Part shown: positions 1 through 10,625 of the stretch, piece after piece | Numbering within the stretch: position 1 is the first letter of the stretch | How the letters are laid out: the number at the start of each line of letters is the position of its first letter | Source: Reticulitermes lucifugus | Lineage: Eukaryota > Arthropoda > Insecta > Blattodea > Rhinotermitidae | Reading direction: 5' to 3' | DNA: 64,000 bases | Assembly: GCA_026260175.1 (NCBI GenBank) | Contig: JAKCWW010000328.1 | Location: 43,030 to 107,029 of the forward strand | Translations under genes and position numbers: made by a program | The notes under the pieces: generated by a model | Database searches by the model: none | What the model was told of the DNA's origin: nothing | What the model saw: only the letters and a program-made list of their open reading frames with translations

Positions 1-62
1 GCCTCGACCTCCTGGAGCCCTAAGGGCCTGCCAAGGCCTGTATGGGACCACTTTACCTTTAC
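1..62 (+). repeat. SINE family B, 3' end
   Basis: The first bases (cctcgacctcctggagccct .. gcctgccaaggcctgta) match the 3' end of the SINE copies at 42774 and 60143. The body lies outside the window. Confidence 0.7.
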
Positions 63-844
63 TTATAAGTGGAGATTTTTACACCAGATTCCAGCTGCTG
101 ATCTAAGAAAATCTGTGGAGAGGTACAATAGGAATTCCAGATGAATGAATTTTAAGTTGTTTTGCAAATTTGGTTCAGAAATATTAACCATTACTTGCAA
201 TATTGATGGGAAATTTAAAGTGTTTTTATATTTTGGGTTTGAGTGTACTGAAACCGTTAATTTGACTTTTTGTATTTTGGATCATATATCATATATTTTC
301 GTGCGTTAGATATAAATGGACTTTTGAAAAGACCTGAGGTGGGTGCTGTAGTGAAAGCTTTGGTGGTTGGTGATTTGCTTTCTGCTGTGTATTGAATTAA
401 TTTCCTTGATCTCATATTGTGTTTTGTATCTGCGGTCTGTTTGGAAATTGCAGGAAATGACTAGGTGGCGTGGTTTAAACCAGAATCCATAACTCTCTTG
501 AGGCCCCTTGCCATTTGACTGATCATTATCAGTTACCCAAGCCGGGTTGGAGACTGAGGATTTGGTTCTACTGATTCGTTTGATCAGGGTGTTTAACTGA
601 TAGTTGTTGTTGTTGCTGTTGATTTTAATTCATTGTTATTTATTATGTGAGAATATTATGGCGAGACAAATGTACACATCGTGAAATACGTTTTAGAACC
701 TAACAAATTGAACACTTGAACTTGAAGTTCCTTCAATGGAGAAAGTTATATAATGTTCAGTATTCTAAAATAGGCGTCGGAAGCAATTTCTGGAACGCAA
801 AATTCGTTGACATGTTGTATGTTTATAGTATATATTATAATATT

Positions 845-905
845 CATTTGAAAAAAACCAACTTATGCACATTAAATGTCACTATTTATTTTAGTTGACA
901 CTACC
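845..905 (+). repeat. Solo fragment of the Penelope-like terminal repeat
   Basis: aaaaaaccaact-atgcacattaaatgtcactatttattttag..acactacccct also occurs in both arms of the inverted repeat at 1060-1820 (seen directly). It stops just before the hammerhead-like core, so it is a truncated third copy. Confidence 0.7.
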
Positions 906-1161
906 CCTCTGCTGCCTGTTTAGTGTTTTGGCTCCTCCTGTTATAGCCGTTGACTTTTATGCTGATGTACCTGGGTTGTAGCTGTTCATTTCTGCAGACT
1001 TTGTTAAACCATATGGATGCATTAATCTTTAGTAGCTTCTCCTTTTTTATAAATTTTTATAAATTTTATATTACCTCGTATCATCATCGTGCATTTTCAC
1101 TCTATTTTTAAAAAAACCAACTAATTCACATTAAATGTCACTATTTATTTTAGTTAACACT

Positions 1162-1206
1162 ACCCCTACGTATGTTTCGGTCCTTATCGGACCATCATCA
1201 GGGTGT
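1162..1206 (-). ncRNA. Hammerhead-ribozyme-like motif, left arm
   Basis: On the minus strand: ACACC, then CTGATGA, then T, then GGTCC-GATAA-GGACC (5-bp stem II), GAAAC, ATAC, GTA, GGGGT. These parts stand in type I hammerhead order, with a 2-bp stem III closed by ATAC and a GUA cleavage triplet. Stem I has one mismatch (ACACC against GGGGT). An extra U between the CUGAUGA box and stem II departs from the consensus, so activity is uncertain. Confidence 0.5.
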
Positions 1207-1680
1207 CTTTCTGTCAAACTACACTTTTACACATCCATATGTTCGTGTGTTATCATTTGCAGTCAAGTCACTTTTGGGTTTTGTTATATTATGTAACCTT
1301 TAGGAAAAGGTAATGTTTAAATTGTAAAAGCTGAGACGCTAGATGTACAATAGACACGAACACGTAGCACGCAAAGAAGCAGTACAAAACAGAGTAATTC
1401 AAAAGTGACCTCCAAATCCAAGTACCACGACTCTACGTAACAAGTTAATAAAGTGCGTAGTTAGTACGATAATGATGTTATAAACAAAGTACATATAGAC
1501 ACAAAAACTTTTAACTTTTTAACCTAACTTTTTTAGGATTTTATACGGTGTCTCAGTTTTTACAATTTAAACATTACCTTTTCCTAAAGGTTACATAATA
1601 TAACAAAACCCAAAAGTGACTTGACTGCAAATGATAACACACGAACATATGGATGTGTAAAAGTGTAGTTTGACAGAAAG

Positions 1681-1725
1681 ACCCCCTGATGATGGTCCGA
1701 TAACGACCGAAACATACGTAGGGGT
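1681..1725 (+). ncRNA. Hammerhead-ribozyme-like motif, right arm
   Basis: Plus strand: ACCCC (1681-1685), CTGATGA (1686-1692), an extra T (1693), stem II GGTC/GACC (1694-1697 with 1705-1708), GAAAC (1709-1713), loop ATAC, GTA (1718-1720), GGGGT (1721-1725). Stem I ACCCC/GGGGT pairs perfectly over 5 bp. Predicted cleavage is after A1720. Hammerheads in Penelope-like elements are known to be minimal type I forms with a very short stem III, as here. Confidence 0.55.
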
Positions 1726-1820
1726 AGTGTCAACTAAAATAAATAGTGACATTTAATGTGCATTAGTTGGTTTTTTGAAAAATAGAGTGAAAATGCACGG
1801 TGATGATAATATAAAATTAA

Positions 1821-2674
1821 TTTGGAACTTTGGGGAGTAAGCATTGATATTCACAACTGGTTTCTTACTGCATTGTGTACTGTATCCATTAAATTCTAGA
1901 CGCGGTAGTGAAAATGCGGTAAATTTTTCTCAGTTGTCAACTTTGTTTAAAGTAATGACGTTTGGAGTTCTATCTGCAGTATTAACGTAGTTATCACAGT
2001 TTTTTCATGAAGATACTTCGTATCTTAGCCGGTGCTATGACTTCCTTCTAGCAATTACTGGTCAATTACACTGAAATACACCACAATCACATCCTCAAAA
2101 GTTGGTTTCATTTCTATTCCTGGTGCAGATTCACCTGCAATCTTACACAAAATTAAACAAACTGTCCAATTGGTATAAAGTCTTTAACTAATCTACGTAC
2201 TAAACCAAGTTTATGAAATTTTTCTTCGCCTTATGCTCCAAATATATATGAAATTCAGTCAGTGTCCTACGGAATGACAAAAAGGGATCCATAAGAATAA
2301 ATCTGACCGTAAGATTTAATGTAATGATGAGGTCTGAATAAGTTTGGAGCTAGTTATACTCCTTAGGAAAAGTGACATATTTTGCTACCAGCGTTGACGT
2401 TGTGCAGTCACGTTACACTGAGTAGACATGTATTACTTATATTTTACTGTCGTTTGAAGTTAAGTGAAGTAAGACTAATTTGGTGCATCATAAGTTACAG
2501 GCTTTATTTTACGGCAATCACTTCAATAACCTGCATTTTTGCTAACATTTAGTATTTGAGTAGACATAACTCGCAATTACGACGCTGATACGAATAATTA
2601 TTTTAGCAAAATCTGTAGATACGGAAGGGAGACAGTCACAGTGCACCCACAAAGAAAGCACAAGATTTAATTAT
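1821..2674. other. Non-coding, nothing recognised
   Basis: AT-rich sequence with no exon-like island and no recognised repeat. Confidence 0.6.
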
Positions 2675-2960
2675 TCTGGTTATGACACCGTGACGTTTGG
2701 TAAATAGTTCCCGACGTTTCCGAGACTCCAAAAAGAATACATATTGGAGTATTGGACCCTGAAGTTTTAAGAGCAGAGTCTTCTAAATCGTTGCCAACTC
2801 TTGACCAAAGTACACGGTGTCACATTCCAGAAGACTTGAATTTTCATCAACATATTGGAGTCTTGGATCCTAAAGTTTGAAGAGCACACTCCTCTAAAAC
2901 GTTGGCAACTCTTTATCAATGTACACGGTGTCATATTTCAGAAGACTTGAATTTTTAACA
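2675..2960 (-). repeat. Dispersed FWNVTPC/RRF-type repeat, tandemly duplicated
   Basis: Two neighbouring copies of about 110 bp (around 2740-2840 and 2850-2955) share aacatattggagt-ttgga-cct, gttg-caactct, tacacggtgtca and cagaagacttgaatttt. The minus-strand reading contains IQVFWNVTPCTLVKSWQRF, like a protein-like motif of dispersed repeats I associate with cockroach and termite genomes. Related pieces lie at 15350, 18140, 29860, 35690 and 59040. Confidence 0.55.
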
Positions 2961-3844
2961 TCGATATGAGAATCTCAAATCTCACACAGCAGACGAAGAT
3001 AGTACATGAGGTTTGGCGAGCTAATCCGAGCCTACAAGGCTTTGAAACCAGTCCACAGCAGTTCAGTGAAATTGCAATTTAATGTAGATTATGTGTTTTC
3101 TGTGCACACTTATACTTGTGATGTAATTAACTGTATGTTTAAACTAATGTTAAGGTAGAGGAAACAGTTTCAGTATACACAGTTTGTTTTATTTTGTTTT
3201 GTGGAAGTGAAAGAGAACTTCAGACATTAAATTCCTGTATGTACGGAGGAGAGGCATAAAATACACATTCAGAACTTTACGTGGATTAACCTGTATGGCC
3301 TGCAAAGCTTAACTAGGCTGGTGATACTTTTCGCCAGACGAAACAGTTGTCAGCTCCTACAGTAGAGAGACGGAAGACAAGCAACTAATGTTGAGAAGAA
3401 GTTGCTCTTTGATCAGTCTCTTCTTTCAAATTTAATTTCGCTGACTTTCAAAGAGAAGATGGCACGGCAGTAAACATGGTGAGGAAATAAAGAAAAAGCA
3501 ACACTTCAAACAAACAATGGTCAATGAAATAACAACAAGCATACGTCCCATGTCACTGAGAAAATAAGTAACGAAATAATGGCTGAGAAATTAATGAGAT
3601 TTTATCAAAACTTCAGCTGCAAGAATGGAGACATATAGGAAGAAATTCTATTGCATTACGTTTTGAAACGCGCACAAACTGGTCCCTTTAGATTTACCTA
3701 CTTAATTTTCGGATTAACGGTACGTGCCAACATTTGCCGCACCTAAAGCTCTGTGGTTAATATTAATTTGATTTTCTTTATTTTGTTGAAAGGAACGAAG
3801 TTTTTAGGCTCGTTCGCAAAGTTGCGGAAAGCGACTATTAGCTT

Positions 3845-3975
3845 CGTCATGTCTGTCTGTATGTCCGTCTGTCCGTCTGTTCACCTGTCCGCATGGAACA
3901 ACTCGGTTCCCACTATATGGATTTTCTTGAAATTCGATATTTGAGCTTTTATTTCCAAAAATCTGTCTAGAAAAT
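3845..3975 (+). repeat. CTGTC-rich head of a dispersed repeat
   Basis: A run of tgtctgtctgtatgtccgtctgtccgtctg is followed by ccgcatgga-caactcggttcccacta-atggattt. The same arrangement occurs twice at 6590-7095, so it is one repeat family with a pyrimidine-rich satellite head. Nothing coding is apparent. Confidence 0.6.
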
Positions 3976-4580
3976 TCAAGTTTGTTTAAAATCTGACAAG
4001 AATAACTGGTACTGTATATGAAGACCTATGTACATTTATGATAGTATGTCGCTGAATTCTTCTTAGAATGAGAAATATTTCAGACAAAACTTGTAGAGAA
4101 AATAGAAACGCATATTTTACGTTCAGCAACTTTGTTTTTTTTTTACGAAAATGCTGCCGTTTATGAGAAAATGTGGAAAAATATGGTAGAGCCAGACAGG
4201 CCACAGATGACTATATGCTATGGCGCATGGGCTTTGCATGCTGTATAACTAAGGCTACAGACACACACTCAGAATACTTCATACTTTGCTTTTGCACGGC
4301 AACAATTATTAGGCGATCGATCCTCAATGTTACGTTATACGTACATTGCCTCTTTTGTTTTGTAATGTCTTGGCGTAAGCAGCTCTGTGTACTTTTTCTC
4401 TATCAACCCTACGTCCCCATTGGAGGAGCCGCCTCTTATCATTGGCTGTTTTGCGCCATTTATCTAAGGACGAGAGCAGAAACATTACAAAGGAACCCGT
4501 GAACAGTGTAAGTGTATGAAATATAAATTCTAAAAATTGCTTTGAATTATATTAATTAGTTTGTCTTATATATCACTTAA

Positions 4581-4775
4581 GTTATTGAACGGAAGTCGCA
4601 GGGAAGGATAGAAGTGACGGGAAAAGGAGAAAGAAGACGTAAACAGCTACTGAATGACCTTAAGGAAAAGACGGGACAATGGAAATTGAAAGAGGAAGTA
4701 CTAGATCGCACTCTTTGGAAGAGGCTATGCACCTTTCGTAAGACAGGCTTCAGAATGAATGAATATATCATTTAG
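4581..4775 (+). pseudogene. LINE ORF2 C-terminal tail remnant
   Basis: An open frame with no ATG start reads VIERKSQGRIEVTGKGERRR, KQLLNDLKEKTGQWKLKEEV, LDRTLWKRLCTFRKTGFRMN, EYII, then TAG at 4773-4775. It resembles the basic tail that follows the reverse transcriptase of non-LTR retrotransposons (GRIEVTG..GRRRKQLLDDLKE..YWKLKEEALDRTLW), recalled from insect genomes. No upstream reverse transcriptase is joined to it, and a TAA lies immediately before the frame. Frame kept, element truncated. Identification is from recognition only. Confidence 0.6.
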
Positions 4776-6583
4776 ACAAGAGTCCATTAAGTGGTAAGAA
4801 ATGAAGAATTTGTAAGTGCGCGATTGGACTTGTCAGTCCAGATATCTGCAGCTGCTAAATGGCTACTTCGAATATATTATACAAGCATACTTATCTCATG
4901 TTGAAGCCAAGTCCAATATAATAATAGAGACACAAATTGTTCCTTTTTGTCTTGACCGCATTCCACTTTCCAGTTCGCTGTTTGGCATTGCTAAAAAGCC
5001 GCAACACATAATAGGTGGTTTTCTTGCCCTGGGCCCAGCCCTAACAGTATTCAGTGACGAATGTTTGCAATCCTGGACCACCAGCACTCTAGGATTATCA
5101 CTCTTTCTCTATGCCCTAGCTTTTATACGTCATTAACTCCAACCACCTCTGATCATCAGTTCCAATTCGAAGCCACGTTACACAACCAGAATTTCTCGTA
5201 CTTTGAAAAGTAATTTCTGTCTAACAACCCAAATAAAACTCTCAGATATATGCTTAACACAATGCTAAATAACGACTTTTTCAGGCCTTTTTCTGCTCTG
5301 GTATCTTTAATAAAAGTGCGAATCTCATTCTCTTCTGATGTGAAGTTCTAAACAAAGGTTTCAATTCGCTTCGTAATTTGCTAAAAAGCTTGCATGTTTC
5401 TGTCTGAGTTTCTGTTAATTTATCAGTTGACCTGCTGCTGCCGTCCAGTTTTTCTATTATGAATTTCATGTAAAAGCAATGCAATCACAGTAATGAAGGC
5501 TTGGAGACAAAACTCGGAGGTAAACAATGATTAGTGTTTAGCCTCATGCTATGTTCTCTTTCATCCCTGGAGAAAGAGTATCATGATATTCGCACTATTG
5601 AAAGCTGGTTTGACCTGGGAGCAGTTCAAGTAGCGACAGTGTTAAAAGTCGAGGCTCGAACTCCCGCCTTCTCTTTGTGGTGGGTACAAAAGCAGTCAGT
5701 CAGATAAGTGTAACGTTTTGTAACTCCAACTAACTACCTAACTTATGAAGCCGAAAATATTTAACAGTAATAGTCAATTAATCAAGAAATTGCTTGCCGG
5801 TCGTGAAACTAGAACTTTTATTTCAGTGTCTTCCAGGTTTCTTCATTGGCCCTTGTTCTAAACCAGATTAATTCAGTTCAATGCCTCATGCCCAGTTTGT
5901 AATAAGTTAATTATTAACTCTTTATAATTATACATAATACAAGAACTAGAAAATCCGCATGAGAAAATTTTTATATGTGTGCAATTTATAAACACGGCAG
6001 CTGTCCGATGCCTGGATTTTACAGTGGCAAATCTGACGTCGTCAGAATCTGTGACAGAGGAAAATTCTCATAATTATTACGAATTGTACAGTTGAGGGCT
6101 CTTTAGTGGAAGAGAAAATTGGGGAATTGAGTTAAATTCGTTGACACTTGTTCTTAATTCTTACCAGAGAGATTAAATACTTTATTTTAAAGTGAATTAA
6201 TGAAGCTAATAAAACTTAACTTAAATATTTCACTTATTTAATTATATTTCTTTTATTTATCAGTAGAAACTTTAACAGAGGCCTATTATATGTCTTTTTT
6301 TTCAGAATCGAGTGAGAGTTCTGTCCTGAAAATTTCTTTTCTTTTTCAAATTTAATTAAAGTGCCTTTCTATAGGATTTCGCCTATTGTTAAAAGAGAAA
6401 ACTGCAGTTCAAAGCTTGTACATAATATGTTTTTAAAATTATTCCATCGAAGGAAAACTTATTAAGAGCCCAATCAGTGTGTATTCATACCCATATTGCT
6501 AGCATACAGAGAATGTCATTTCTAATGTGATGTTTTCATAAATTTTAGTTTCCTTCGCATAGTCGCTAAAAGCGCTTATTACC

Positions 6584-7095
6584 CTATTTGTGTCCGTCCG
6601 TCTGTCTGTCTCTTAGTCTGTCCGTCCGTCTGTCTGTTATTCTGTCCGTCCGCCCGCCCGTCCGCATGTAATCAGTGCGGCTCCCACTGGACGGATTTGA
6701 TACTGGGGACTTTAAAGAAACTGCCGAGGAAATACAAATTTGGATAAAATCAGTCACAAATTTACAAGGCCTAAGTACGTTTGATTTTTGCCGGCAAAAT
6801 AAAATAGCCTTAAAAGCGCTCTCTTCGACTGAAATTATATTACTTGCTTCTCCGTCCGTCCGTCTGTCTTTTCTCTTCTGTCCGCCTGTCCGCATGTACC
6901 AGCGCGGCTCCTACTGGACGGATTTAAGTAAAATTTGATATGGGGACTTCTACGACAATCTGCCGAGAAATTCCAAATACGGTTAAAATTGGGCAACATT
7001 TACATGAAGACGTAAGTAATTTTTTCTTGCCAGGAACACAAAATCGCCATAAAGGCCCTCTCTTCGAGTGACATTGTATCAGGTTCTTAGGTCAG
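6584..7095 (+). repeat. Two tandem copies of the CTGTC-headed repeat (about 260 bp unit)
   Basis: Each unit starts with a tccgtccgtctgtctgt run (6592-6665 and 6850-6893), followed by ccgcatgta..c-gcg-cggctcc-actggacggattt, then ggggactt..a..ctgccgag-aaat and ttgccgg-a..aaaat-gcc-taaa-gc-ctctcttcga. The second unit ends near 7090. The antisense frames rich in D, R and T come from the CTGTC runs and are not genes. Confidence 0.7.
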
Positions 7096-7484
7096 CCGAG
7101 GAGGTATAAATATTACACGAACGACCCGCCATTTTACGTTACACGTACATTGCCTATCTTGTTAAATATAGTTCCCCTTTAGGCTTGGTATTTAATTTGA
7201 TTCTTTGACTTGCTGCCAGTAGCAGTGAAGTTAAATTCACTTTCTCCTCGTTAATCCAACAGAATAGAGAAATTTTCGTGGCAGAGTCTTTTATATATAA
7301 ATCTTTTGTCGGATTCCTAACCACAGGCGCCAAACTTTTGAGTTGAATTTAAATAAAGTAATTTCACAAAAATTTTCATCTTGTTAACTGCACAGGAAAA
7401 AAGAAACTGACAGGACTTGAGTAACAAAGAATTTCTGGCACAACTCGTAACGCTCACGTACTTCAGGCTCTATCCTGTTGCAAG

Positions 7485-7605
7485 CGGTAACCAACAAACG
7501 TCATGGAGCAGAATCCTTCTTGAGAAGCTCATAGCCGTACAGATTCTCAAGAAATATCGCAACTTTTACGGAATCTTAAAACCTGGACTGCGTCTGTAAC
7601 AGTCG
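7485..7605 (+). repeat. SMEQSPS/EIP-type dispersed repeat, degraded copy
   Basis: catggagcagaatccttctt-gagaagct..c-gattctcaagaaat..c..ttttacggaat.c matches the copies at 19455 and 44178. The best-preserved copy (19455) reads NSMEQSPS*EANRSSASQEI then PHVLWNPKVHY, a motif I associate with repeats of many polyneopteran insects. Confidence 0.55.
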
Positions 7606-9122
7606 CAATATCAAAGTGTACCTGCATGGCTAAATATGCAGTGTGAGTAAGGTATTTATATAAATTATGGATTCGTCCTTCCAGGGGAATTTTGTACATT
7701 TACGTGTTGAAGTTTTTGGACACGTGACACGAAAGTAAAATATTCTTTCCTGAATGGTATAAAACATTCATGAATTTAAAAAAGTTTTTTTTTTCCGTGG
7801 AAGGCGTATAATTCTAATTCGTTGGCGTTGTTGTTTACAGAAATTTAACATTTTTCACCTTTTCGAAGACTTTACTAACTATATAACTTTGGATTTCTGA
7901 TATTTTTTCCTAAGCCTCGTTCTGTGTTCCAGGAAATTGGCCGTGTACTGCTCATTACCGATACAGTGGCATTCTGTGTATCATATCGCAATTTCTTTCT
8001 GCCGTTCTACCTGCAGAGTCTGAGTTTACTCAGTTCTTTAGCAGTATTGAGTATGGAGGTTAGGAGATATTTGAGGACTTAAGCCTTATTCTTTATGATT
8101 AGTGTAGAGAAAACAGCAATAGTAATAGCACGACAGGAGATAATGCGTTCAGGCTATAGTTGGATTTGTTGAGTTCAACAGCGGTTAAGGCCAGTGGAGG
8201 TATGTAGGTTGAAATGATCTCATATTGGCTGGGCGGTAGTGTTGGCGTAGGAAATTACTTCGTGCAGTGTGCAGTAAATTTTCATCATAAGGGAATGTAG
8301 CTTAATGGTATCTGGATAACTTTTAAATATTAATTATATTCGTATGCACGGTTTATACATTTTGCTGGTATTTTTAAATGAAAACATGTTGAATTATGGA
8401 CACTGTATTTGTCTGTCTTACGTCTTACTGCCAAGGGTTAACAAAGTATGTATGAGAGGTAAATTATAACACTTGCCGATAAAGTGCAGGTGAAGACTGC
8501 CATTGTGCTTGATGAACGGAATTAAGGATTATGTGTATATATAATGGACAAAAAAATATTGGGTTAAAATGAAATCTTTTACAACAAAACTACTGCTATT
8601 TCTTTGTACGAAAAGCGAAGTTTCTGAAAATCGAAGCTGTAAATTAGGTATTATATTATACCTGTATAAATAGTAATTTAAAAGGGAACTTTTAATTGAG
8701 AATAAAGATGCTGTAGAATTACATTAAGCAACACCATAGAACACTCAATTTGTGTGTTTATGCAAATGACACACAAAATCTAACATAACGTGCACTTTAG
8801 GGTGAGATATCATCAGTACAACAAATAATTATTATCAAATCTAACCACCCATAGTATAATATTTTTCACAAATATTTTGCATTGTTTTAAATATTAAAAT
8901 TAATATGCCATTTTTAGACTAGGTACGACATAGAAACAGAAGAGGTTCATTATGAATGTAAAATACTGTGTGATACGATTGTGAAGGGCAAAGTCAGTGA
9001 CATTTCTGTACATAAATACTCTACTAATATAGTGTTTAATTTGCATTGAGTCAGCCTACCTCCTGACTTTATGTAAAATATCATAATCGTTAAATTATTA
9101 TATGAATACGAACTTAAAGAAT
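7606..9122. other. Non-coding, nothing recognised
   Basis: Short chance frames only; no splice-bounded frame or recognised repeat. Confidence 0.55.
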
Positions 9123-9287
9123 TAATCAGCAATAAGTCACCAACAAATGCACAAAACTGTCATTAAAGGTATAAATTAACCTTATATCATTATTAAAATA
9201 CCAAATGGGTATTTTAATAATGATATAAGGTTAATTTGTACCTTTAATGACAGTTTTGTGCATTTGTTGGTGACTTATTGCTGATTA
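9123..9287. repeat. Near-perfect 165-bp palindrome
   Basis: Arms 9123-9202 and 9208-9287 (80 bp each) are reverse complements with a single mismatch (ggtataaattaacc against ggtacaaattaacc), around the 5-nt spacer aaatg. It contains caccaacaaatgcac and is followed by agaaatgcacggtgat, the same terminal block as the elements at 1060-1820 and 17540. A very recent head-to-head insertion, a palindromic MITE or a fold-back assembly artefact would all fit. Confidence 0.85.
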
Positions 9288-10410
9288 TAGAAATGCACGG
9301 TGATTTAAGATTAAAGTTTTTAAAGAATTAAGTCTGATGCTAGAATGACGTCAAATTTGGTATTAATAATTAATCCACATTCGAGAAAATATGAGTATAA
9401 ACTGAAGCGGTGTTGAATATTCAAGTCTTCAGGAACATCACTGTAAGAACTTCGAATTTTGGAGGAGATTGTAACGCCCGTCGTCCCCACACAAACAAAC
9501 AAACAAACAGATACACACACAAACTACCTCCAGATTCTCGCTATAGTGTAGGGATTGCATTCTAGGGGAGAGGGGCTTTGTGCTGATTCCCGTTTTTGTG
9601 TTGGATAAGACGCTTCAGATATTGAACCGTACCGTGTAGCCTGGCACGTGGGCACCAATATTTCGGAAGAACGTACTGCCGGCTTGTTAAAACTTGTGGG
9701 TGGTTCTAAGTTGTACAATGACCTTCCGATATTAAAGTTCTACTTTAAGTTCGGTCCGAGTCCTAGGGCACTTCTTTAATTATGAAGATCAAGCTAAATA
9801 TGCTTGTCTTCTTGTCCATATATTGTCCATATCACAAGTCAAAGAATACTTATTCTGCAGTTGACTTAATAGAAACTTCCAGCGACACAGTTAGTAGACT
9901 ATTACAATTTAAGCTTCCAACAGCTTTATGTCTTTATTAAATATTAATGCTATTCGAAACAGAAGTTAAAGAGATGCCAGAGGCTTTACGTCGGTCGATA
10001 AAGTTAATTTAAGTGTTGGCGAAATTTTAATTGAAACTACGGATGAAAGGAGTTGAAGTAAAACCTTGATATTTTGTATGTGTAAAAAAGACAGATATTG
10101 TGGCAGATAATTCTGAGTCAGGAAACATTGCCATAACTTGTAAATTTGGAGCTCTCTTGAAAGAGAACAGAAGTTTTTGAAAGACACAAAATATACCTGA
10201 GGTAAGCGAGAAGTAGGTGACATGCTTCGGAGAATTATTTTTTAAGAGTGGAATTACTGCCTTCTGTTAAATAGGTCCTGATTTAACCCGTCTGTGTCAC
10301 CCTCTGGGGCAGGTGACAAGCTGTGAGGTCGAGCGGCAGTCAACAGCCCAAATAATATTAGTTGATCACGTGATAACCGGGATTGTAGGGATGCAGCACT
10401 CATCAGTTGA

Positions 10411-10625
10411 TCAATAAGCTCCCATTTTTATGTTTCCTTCCGAAAAGTTCGCCATTGGATCTATCCTTAGCCAGCAAAATCTATTCCGTACACTTAGACC
10501 TATTTCTTTACGATTAATTTTTTTTGTCGGTGTTGTCTTCCATTTACGCTTAAAGCTTGCACGTGGTTTCTGTCCTTCAGCATTTCCCACTAACATCCTC
10601 TTGCTATGCCTTATTACCTCCCTTG
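10411..10625 (-). pseudogene. LINE ORF2 C-terminal tail remnant
   Basis: The minus-strand frame reads MLVGNAEGQKPRASFKRKWK, TTPTKKINRKEIGLSVRNRF, then CWLRIDPMANF and GNIKMGAY. It corresponds to the tail I recall as ILVGKPEGKRPLGRPRRRWEDN..KEIG after the reverse transcriptase in many insect LINEs. Truncated at the 5' side; the plus-strand frames here are shadows. Confidence 0.5.

Larger units (their letters stand above)
1060..1820. repeat. Large inverted repeat, Penelope-like element termini
   Basis: Left arm about 1060-1337 and right arm 1550-about 1820 are reverse complements with only scattered mismatches, around a loop of about 210 bp. Shared blocks in order from outside: atgcacggtgat-type end, a run of A followed by accaacta, attaaatgtcactatttatt, cccctacgtatgtttcgg, the hammerhead-like core, gtcaagtcacttttgggttt, and a GTCTCAG at the inner edge. 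No reverse transcriptase or GIY-YIG coding is present. Assignment to Penelope-like elements rests on the hammerhead-like core and the inverted terminal arrangement, both known for that class. A palindromic MITE is the alternative. Confidence 0.7.
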
